Below are positions 58,585 to 64,000 of a stretch of 64,000 nucleotides of DNA, in pieces (the first letter of the stretch is position 1; every line of letters begins with the position of its first letter). The notes under the pieces are model-generated. The model was not told the origin of the DNA. It made no database searches and worked only from the letters and a program-made list of their open reading frames with translations. The stretch covers positions 173,604-237,603 of the forward strand of contig PENC01000010.1 in the NCBI GenBank assembly GCA_003674045.1, in the 5' to 3' direction. The position numbers and the translations under genes were made by a program. The stretch comes from Streptomyces griseocarneus (GTDB lineage Bacteria; Actinomycetota; Actinomycetes; Streptomycetales; Streptomycetaceae).

Positions 58585-59682
58585 GTGACGAAGGCGCGTG
58601 CGGCGGTGCTGCGGCGACGGGGCGGCCCGTTCCGCATCGAGGAGGTGACGGTCGCCGACCCCGGCCCGGGTGAGGTGCTGGTGCGCTGCGTGGCCACCGG
58701 GGTCTGCCACACCGACCTGCTGGCCGTCGACGGTGTGCTGCCCCCGGCGTCACCGGTGGTGCTCGGGCACGAGGGCAGTGGCCACGTCGCGGCCGTCGGG
58801 CCCGGTGTCGCGGGCCTGGCTGTCGGCGATCCCGTGGTGCTCAGCCCCGCGGCCTGCCGGACCTGCCGCACCTGCGTCGGCGGACACCCGATGCTGTGCG
58901 AGCGGTTCCTGCCGTTGAACCTCGCCGGCGCCCGGCCGGACGGCACCAGCGCCTATCAGGACGCCGACGGGCAGCGGCTCAACGGCCACTTCTTCGGCCA
59001 GTCCTCTTTCGCCTCGTACGTCGTGGTCGGTGCGCACAGCGCCGTACCGGTCGACCCGGCGGCACCGCTGGCCCTGCTCGGACCGCTCGGCTGTGGCTTC
59101 CAGACAGGCGCCGGAGCGGTGCTGAACGTACTGGGCCCGGCCGAGGGCGAGACGCTCGTGGTGATCGGCGTCGGCGCGGTCGGCCTGGCCGCGGTGCTGG
59201 CGGCGGCGATCCGGCGCTGCGGCCGCATCGTCGCGGTCGACCGCAATCCCGAACGGCTGAAGCTGGCGCTCGACCTCGGAGCGACACACGCCGTCGACGC
59301 CGCGACCGACGACCTGCCGACGGCGATCGCCAAGACGGCCGACGGCCGGGTCGACTGTGTGCTGGACGCGGTCGGCACCTCCGCGACGGCGCGGACGGCG
59401 ATCGAGGCGACCGGCTTCGGCGGCCGGATCGCCATCGCCGGCTCGCACGGCGCGGGCGCGGAGCTGACCGTCGGCCTGAGCGCCGTGTTCGGCCGCACGA
59501 TCCACGGTGTGTCGCAAGGCGACAGCACTCCGGCCGAGTTCATCCCGCAACTGGTCGCGCACCATCGTGCCGGCCGCTTCCCGATCGACCGGCTGATCCG
59601 CAGCTACCCCCTGGCCGAGATCGGCCGGGCCGTGGCCGACGCGAAGGCCGGCCGCACGGTGAAGCCAGTGCTCCTGCACTGA
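58585..59682 (+). CDS. Zinc-dependent alcohol dehydrogenase
   Basis: This 365-aa medium-chain alcohol dehydrogenase has catalytic-zinc ligands in TGVCHTDLLAVDG and VVLGHEGSGHV and the later Cys of GPLGCGFQTGAGAVLN. A structural-zinc loop with four Cys (CRTCRTCVGGHPMLC) is present. The NAD-binding motif is VVIGVGAVGLAAVLAA. The GTG at 58585 has GGGGGGACCGGA upstream; the frame is open another 32 codons, but this is the 36-bp duplicated, non-conserved sequence. It lies 88 bp before the modular PKS and probably belongs to its cluster. It could oxidise an alcohol or supply a precursor. Confidence 0.92.
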   Translation: MTKARAAVLRRRGGPFRIEEVTVADPGPGEVLVRCVATGVCHTDLLAVDGVLPPASPVVLGHEGSGHVAAVGPGVAGLAVGDPVVLSPAACRTCRTCVGGHPMLCERFLPLNLAGARPDGTSAYQDADGQRLNGHFFGQSSFASYVVVGAHSAVPVDPAAPLALLGPLGCGFQTGAGAVLNVLGPAEGETLVVIGVGAVGLAAVLAAAIRRCGRIVAVDRNPERLKLALDLGATHAVDAATDDLPTAIAKTADGRVDCVLDAVGTSATARTAIEATGFGGRIAIAGSHGAGAELTVGLSAVFGRTIHGVSQGDSTPAEFIPQLVAHHRAGRFPIDRLIRSYPLAEIGRAVADAKAGRTVKPVLLH

Positions 59683-59770
59683 GGACGCAGTCCCGATCCA
59701 GCCACCGTGCGGTGAACACCCGCCACGGTCCTCGTGAGTACCGATGTGAGTACCGACACGGAGGAAAACC

Positions 59771-62700
59771 ATGCCAGGCGGTTCAGACGACAGCACCCTG
59801 CCGGACGGCGCGATCGCCGTGATCGGACTGGCCGTCCGGTTACCCGGCGCGGCCGGTGTCGCCGACTACTGGCGGCTGCTCCACGACGGCGTGGACACGG
59901 TCCGCGACACCCCGCCACCGGGCCGCACCGGCGGCCGCGCCGCCTACCTCGACGACGTCACCGGCTTCGACGCCGCGTTCTTCGCCATGAGCGACCCCGA
60001 GGCCGATGCCGTCGACCCCCAGCAGCGCCTTGTGCTGGAACTGGGCTGGGAAGCCCTCGAGGACGCGGGCCTGCGCCCGGCCGGCACCGGACGCCTCGGC
60101 GTCTTCGTCGGCGCCATGTGGGACGAATACGCGGCCCTCACGCACACGCTCGGCACGGTGAGCCGGTACTCCGCCGCCGGCGTGCACCGCGGCGCCATCG
60201 CCAACCGGCTGTCCCACTTCCTGCACGCCGACGGCCCCAGCCTCGTGGTGGACACCGGTCAGTCGTCCTCGCTGGTCGCGGTTCACCTGGCCTGTGAAAG
60301 CCTGCGCCGCGGCGAGTCCGACACCGCGGTCGCGGCCGGTGTGAACCTGCTCCTGGGCGAGGAGAACACCGCGACCCTGGCCGAATGGGGCGGCCTGTCC
60401 CCGACCGGCCGCTGCCACCCCTTCGACGCCCGCGCCGACGGATTCGTCCGCGGTGAGGGCGGCGGCGCCGTGCTCCTCAAGCGACTGTCGGCGGCGATGG
60501 CCGACGGCGACCGCGTTCTCGCCGTGGTCCGCGGCGGCGCGGTCAATCACGGCACGGGCGACACTCTCGCCGAGCCCAGCGCCGCCGCGCAGCGGGCAGT
60601 GCTCGAACTCGCCTGGCGCAACGCAGGGATATCGCCCGCCGACCTGCAGTACGTCGAGGCCCACGGCACCGGTACCCGCGTCGGCGACCCGGTCGAGGCG
60701 ACAGCGCTCGGCGGCCTGCGTGCCCCCGACAGCCCGCGCCGTCTGACGATCGGCTCGGTGAAGGGGAACATCGGGCACTTGGAGGCAGCCGCCGGGATCG
60801 CCGGCTTCATCAAGACCGTGCTGGCGCTCCGGCACCGCGAGCTGCCTGCCACGCTGCACCACACGACGCCGAACGCGGCCATCCCGTTCGACGACCTGGG
60901 ACTGGACGTCGCGCACACCCGGCGGGCATGGCCGGAACCGGACCGGCCCCTGGTCGCCGGGGTGAGCTCGTTCGGGATGGGCGGGGCCAACTGCCATGTG
61001 GTGTTGGAGGAGGCGCCTGTGTCTGAGCCGGTGCCTGAGCCTGTTTTGCCGGTGGTGGGTCCGGTGGTGGTGCCGTGGGTGTTGTCGGGTCGGAGTGCGG
61101 GGGCGGTTCGTGCGGCGGCTGGTCGGTTGTCCGGTGTGTCGGGTGATGTGGTGGATGTCGGCTGGTCGTTGGCTGCTGGGCGTGCGGTGTTTGATTACCG
61201 GGCGGTGGTGACGGGTCGGGATCGTGCTGGGTTGGTCGGTGGTCTGGGCAGGGTGGTGCCGAAGAGGGCGTCGGCGTCGAGGGTCGGGTTGTTGTTCGCT
61301 GGTCAGGGTGCGCAGCGGGCTGGTATGGGCCGGGGTTTGTATGAGGCTTTTCCGGTTTTCGCGGAGGCTTTTGATGAGGTTGCCGGGCTTTTGGATCCGG
61401 CGGTAGGCGAAGGGGTGTTGGTCGGTACTGATCTTGTGCAGCCGGGGTTGTTCGCGTTTGAGGTGGCGTTGTTCCGGTTGCTTCGGTCGTGGGGTGTGAT
61501 GCCGGATGTGCTGGTGGGGCATTCGGTGGGGGAGTTTGCGGTTGCGCATGTTGCCGGGGTTCTGTCGTTGGCGGATGCGTGCACGTTGGTCAGTGCGCGT
61601 GGTCGGTTGATGCAGGCGTTGCCGGACGACGGTGTGATGGTCGCTGTCCAGGCTTCCGAGGGCGAGATCACCCCGTATCTGGGCTCTGCGGTTGACCTTG
61701 CCGCGGTGAATGCCGCCGGTTCGGTGGTGCTGTCCGGTTCGACGGCTGAGGTTGAACGGGTTGTGGCGGTGTTCCGTGAGCGGGGTCGCCGTACTCGGTG
61801 TCTGGATACGGATCGGGCTTTTCATTCGTCGTTGATGGATCCGGTGCTGGGTCCGTTGGCTGAGGTGGCTTCTGGGTTGTCGTATGGCAGGCCGCAGTTG
61901 TCTGTTGTGTCGACGGTGACGGGCGGGCTGGTTACTGAGGAGATGAGTTCGCCGCGGTATTGGGTGGATCATGTGCGTCGTCCGGTGCGGTTCGCGGACG
62001 CTGTAGCGGTTTCCGGGGCGGGGCTTTTCCTGGAGGTTGGTCCGGACGGGGTGTTGTCCGGGCTGGTCGACGACGCCGTACCGCTGTTGCGCCCGGACCG
62101 TGAGGAGCCAGACCAGCTGGTCGCCGCGCTCGGCGAGGCGTTCACCCGGGGCGTCGAGGTGGACTGGCCCGCATACTTCGCCGGATCGGGTGCCAAGCGG
62201 GTCGATCTGCCGACGTATCCCTTCCAACGCAAGCCGCATTGGCTCGGTACCGAGCGTGCGGAGAGCGTCGCGCCGGAGCCGACGCGATCCGACGAACTCA
62301 GGGCTCAGTTGGCTCCGTTGTCCCCGGCCGACCGCCGTCAGGAGATCGCCGATCTGGTGAACCGGCACGTGAGCCGCGGATCGGACGGCCCGTTCGACGT
62401 CCAGGCGACGTTCGGTGAACTCGGATTCGACTCGACGCGCTCGGTGGAGCTCCGCGACGCGCTGGCGGTCGAAACCGGCTTGCGGCTGCGCAGCGGGCTG
62501 CTGTTCGACCATCCGACGCCGGTGGCCCTCGCCGAGCACCTGGAGCGGATGCTGTTCGGTGACGACGTCCTGGCACAGACCTCGCACTTGTCCACCGGCT
62601 CGCCGGACGTGTCGGCCACCGAGCCGGTGGCGATCGTCGGCATCGGTTGCCGCTACCCCGGCGGCGTCCGTTCCGCCGCCGAGCTGTGGCAGCTGATCAC

Positions 62701-64000
62701 CGCGGACCGGGACGCCATCGGTGAGGTCGCGGCGGACCGGGGGTGGGCCGGCGGGCCGTTCGTCGGTGGGTTCCTGGACGGCGCGGCCGAGTTCGACGCC
62801 GAGTTCTTCGGCATCTCCCCGCGCGAGGCGCTCGGCATGGATCCTCAGCAACGGCTGCTCCTGGAAACCGTCTGGGAGACCTTGGAGCACGCCGGGATCG
62901 ACCCGCATTCGCTGCGCGCCACCGCGACCGGTGTGTACATCGGCGCCACCACCGGCGACTACGGTCCGCGCATGCACACCGCCCCCGGCGCACTCGCCGG
63001 GCTGCTGCTCACGGGGAGCACCCCCAGCGTCATGTCCGGCCGCATCGCCTACACCTTGGGCCTGCTCGGTCCGGCCATCTCGGTCGACACGGCGTGCTCG
63101 TCCTCGCTGGTGGCACTGCATCTGGCGGCCCGGGCGTTGCGGTCCGGGGAGTGCTCGCTCGCGCTGGCGGGCGGTGTCACGGTCATGTCCACCCCAGGCA
63201 TGTTCGCGGAGTTCACCCGGCAGGGCGGCCTGGCCCCCGACGGCCGGTGCAAGTCGTTCTCGGCGGCGGCCGACGGCACCGGATGGTCCGAGGGTGTGGG
63301 GCTGCTTCTGTTGGAGCGGTTGTCGGATGCGCGTCGGAACGGTCACCGGGTGTTGGCGGTGGTGCGGGGTTCTGCGGTGAACCAGGATGGCGCTTCGAAC
63401 GGCCTGACCGCCCCCAACGGCCCCTCACAGGAACGCGTGATCAGCCAGGCGCTCGCTGACGCGGGCCTTCGGCCGGGTGATGTGGATGTGGTGGAGGCGC
63501 ATGGTACGGGGACCAGGCTCGGTGATCCGATCGAGGCGGAGGCGTTGCTCGCGACGTATGGGCAGGATCGTGAGGCACCGCTGTGGCTGGGGTCGGTGAA
63601 GTCGAATATCGGTCATACGCAGGCCGCCGCGGGTGTGGCTGGTGTGATCAAGATGGTGGAGGCGATGCGGCACGGGGTGTTGCCGCGGACGTTGCATGTC
63701 GATGAGCCTTCGCCGCATGTGGACTGGTCGTCCGGCGGTGTCGAGCTCTTGACGGAGTCTCAGGAGTGGCTGGTGAACGGCCGTCCGCGGCGGGCGGCGG
63801 TCTCGTCCTTCGGGATCAGCGGCACCAATGCCCATGTGGTGTTGGAGGAGGCGCCTGTGTCTGAGCCGGTGCCGGGGACCGGGTCGGTGGGTCCGGTGGT
63901 GGTGCCGTGGGTGTTGTCGGGTCGGAGTGCGGGGGCGGTTCGTGCGGCGGCTGGTCGGTTGTCTGGTGTGTCGGGTGATGTGGTGGATGTCGGCTGGTCG
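59771..64000 (+). CDS. Modular type I PKS, loading module KSQ-AT-ACP then KS (5' part)
   Basis: The first 1410 residues are present; the gene runs off the window. The loading KS has Gln-164 in VVDTGQSSSLVAVHL in place of Cys (KSQ), so it decarboxylates the loaded extender to prime the chain. The AT has Ser-585 in LVGHSVGEFAVAHVAG; the downstream RAFHSS suggests malonyl rather than methylmalonyl, a prediction only. The ACP carries Ser-888 in LGFDSTRSVELR. The next module starts with SATEPVAIVGIGCRYPGG and an active KS (Cys-1109 in SVDTACSSSLVAL). The ATG has GAGGAAAACC upstream. Codon usage changes abruptly in the AT and at the KS end, with T/G-ending codons that differ from the flanking C-ending ones, suggesting recombination with other PKS genes. 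Confidence 0.93.
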   Translation, partial: MPGGSDDSTLPDGAIAVIGLAVRLPGAAGVADYWRLLHDGVDTVRDTPPPGRTGGRAAYLDDVTGFDAAFFAMSDPEADAVDPQQRLVLELGWEALEDAGLRPAGTGRLGVFVGAMWDEYAALTHTLGTVSRYSAAGVHRGAIANRLSHFLHADGPSLVVDTGQSSSLVAVHLACESLRRGESDTAVAAGVNLLLGEENTATLAEWGGLSPTGRCHPFDARADGFVRGEGGGAVLLKRLSAAMADGDRVLAVVRGGAVNHGTGDTLAEPSAAAQRAVLELAWRNAGISPADLQYVEAHGTGTRVGDPVEATALGGLRAPDSPRRLTIGSVKGNIGHLEAAAGIAGFIKTVLALRHRELPATLHHTTPNAAIPFDDLGLDVAHTRRAWPEPDRPLVAGVSSFGMGGANCHVVLEEAPVSEPVPEPVLPVVGPVVVPWVLSGRSAGAVRAAAGRLSGVSGDVVDVGWSLAAGRAVFDYRAVVTGRDRAGLVGGLGRVVPKRASASRVGLLFAGQGAQRAGMGRGLYEAFPVFAEAFDEVAGLLDPAVGEGVLVGTDLVQPGLFAFEVALFRLLRSWGVMPDVLVGHSVGEFAVAHVAGVLSLADACTLVSARGRLMQALPDDGVMVAVQASEGEITPYLGSAVDLAAVNAAGSVVLSGSTAEVERVVAVFRERGRRTRCLDTDRAFHSSLMDPVLGPLAEVASGLSYGRPQLSVVSTVTGGLVTEEMSSPRYWVDHVRRPVRFADAVAVSGAGLFLEVGPDGVLSGLVDDAVPLLRPDREEPDQLVAALGEAFTRGVEVDWPAYFAGSGAKRVDLPTYPFQRKPHWLGTERAESVAPEPTRSDELRAQLAPLSPADRRQEIADLVNRHVSRGSDGPFDVQATFGELGFDSTRSVELRDALAVETGLRLRSGLLFDHPTPVALAEHLERMLFGDDVLAQTSHLSTGSPDVSATEPVAIVGIGCRYPGGVRSAAELWQLITADRDAIGEVAADRGWAGGPFVGGFLDGAAEFDAEFFGISPREALGMDPQQRLLLETVWETLEHAGIDPHSLRATATGVYIGATTGDYGPRMHTAPGALAGLLLTGSTPSVMSGRIAYTLGLLGPAISVDTACSSSLVALHLAARALRSGECSLALAGGVTVMSTPGMFAEFTRQGGLAPDGRCKSFSAAADGTGWSEGVGLLLLERLSDARRNGHRVLAVVRGSAVNQDGASNGLTAPNGPSQERVISQALADAGLRPGDVDVVEAHGTGTRLGDPIEAEALLATYGQDREAPLWLGSVKSNIGHTQAAAGVAGVIKMVEAMRHGVLPRTLHVDEPSPHVDWSSGGVELLTESQEWLVNGRPRRAAVSSFGISGTNAHVVLEEAPVSEPVPGTGSVGPVVVPWVLSGRSAGAVRAAAGRLSGVSGDVVDVGWS
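60995..61168 (+). repeat. PKS internal repeat, copy 1 (KS-AT linker)
   Basis: This is a 174-bp segment starting at CATGTGGTGTTGGAGGAGG, at the end of the KSQ domain into the AT linker. It recurs almost identically at 63833-64000 at the end of the next KS; the copies differ by a short variable stretch of about 30 bp. Confidence 0.85.
63833..64000 (+). repeat. PKS internal repeat, copy 2 (KS-AT linker, cut by window edge)
   Basis: This is the second copy of the 60995-61168 segment. It shares the runs before and after a short variable section and ends at the window edge, so the identity probably continues into the next AT. Confidence 0.85.

Noticed and set aside
60996..63835. Possible IS element or transposon behind the PKS repeats
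   Set aside because: Both copies fall in coding KS-AT linkers at equivalent domain positions; no transposase or terminal repeats, so module duplication explains them.
1..64000. tRNA, rRNA and CRISPR arrays
   Set aside because: No cloverleaf, rRNA-like or spacer-repeat pattern was found on reading; a covariance-model scan would settle it.

Overview
The window is high-GC actinomycete DNA, almost certainly Streptomyces or a close relative. The support is strongly GC-biased third codon positions, GTG starts with GTGA stop/start overlaps, a SARP regulator carrying a rare TTA (Leu) codon, 11-bp-spaced SARP heptad repeats in promoters, and typical Streptomyces families (Rv1733c-like membrane protein, universal stress protein, HxlR, DUF6081). 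No RNA gene, CRISPR array or intact mobile element was seen.

Region 1 (about 1-13.4 kb) is a housekeeping or stress flank: hydrogenase-maturation-type protease, universal stress protein, MFS exporter, GH65 phosphorylase, a fused hydantoinase/5-oxoprolinase, a transhydrogenase-alpha-like protein, a PhoU-like protein, an Rv1733c-type membrane protein and a GNAT acetyltransferase. The GNAT gene sits between two decayed tyrosine-recombinase remnants.

Region 2 (about 14-39 kb) is an aromatic (type II) polyketide cluster with actinorhodin-like early logic. A SARP activator (TTA codon) leads it, followed by an ActVA-ORF5-type flavin monooxygenase and a TetR/WrbA pair with palindromic operators. A rightward operon holds two DUF6081 paralogues, a lipocalin-like protein, an MDR reductase and an alpha/beta hydrolase. 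A long leftward operon holds C9-type ketoreductase, KS-alpha, CLF, ACP, didomain aromatase/cyclase, metallo-beta-lactamase-fold cyclase/thioesterase, a secreted protein, flavin reductase, a Baeyer-Villiger-type monooxygenase and a bicovalent BBE-type oxidase. SnoaL-like proteins, an aldo/keto reductase and an MMPL exporter complete the block. SARP-type repeats occur at four of its promoters.

Region 3 (about 39-53 kb) is a leftward three-gene iterative type I synthase of the polyunsaturated-fatty-acid / heterocyst-glycolipid kind. In transcription order these are a thioester-reductase fused to a PfaD-type enoyl reductase, a KS-AT-ACP-KR-DH protein, and a KS-CLF-DH-DH-DH protein with a possible degenerate PPTase tail. 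It directly abuts the aromatic cluster: the MMPL and last synthase genes converge with 3 bp between them. It should make a reduced or polyene acyl chain released reductively as an aldehyde or alcohol. Whether that chain joins the aromatic product is an open inference.

Region 4 (about 53-64 kb) holds a DUF1540 protein, a small alpha/beta-barrel-like protein, a divergent HxlR / NAD(P)-binding pair, an SDR, a Tat-exported bicovalent BBE-type oxidase, a zinc alcohol dehydrogenase, and the 5' end of a modular type I PKS (KSQ-AT-ACP loading module, then an intact KS). The PKS runs off the right edge and contains near-identical internal repeats with distinct codon usage.
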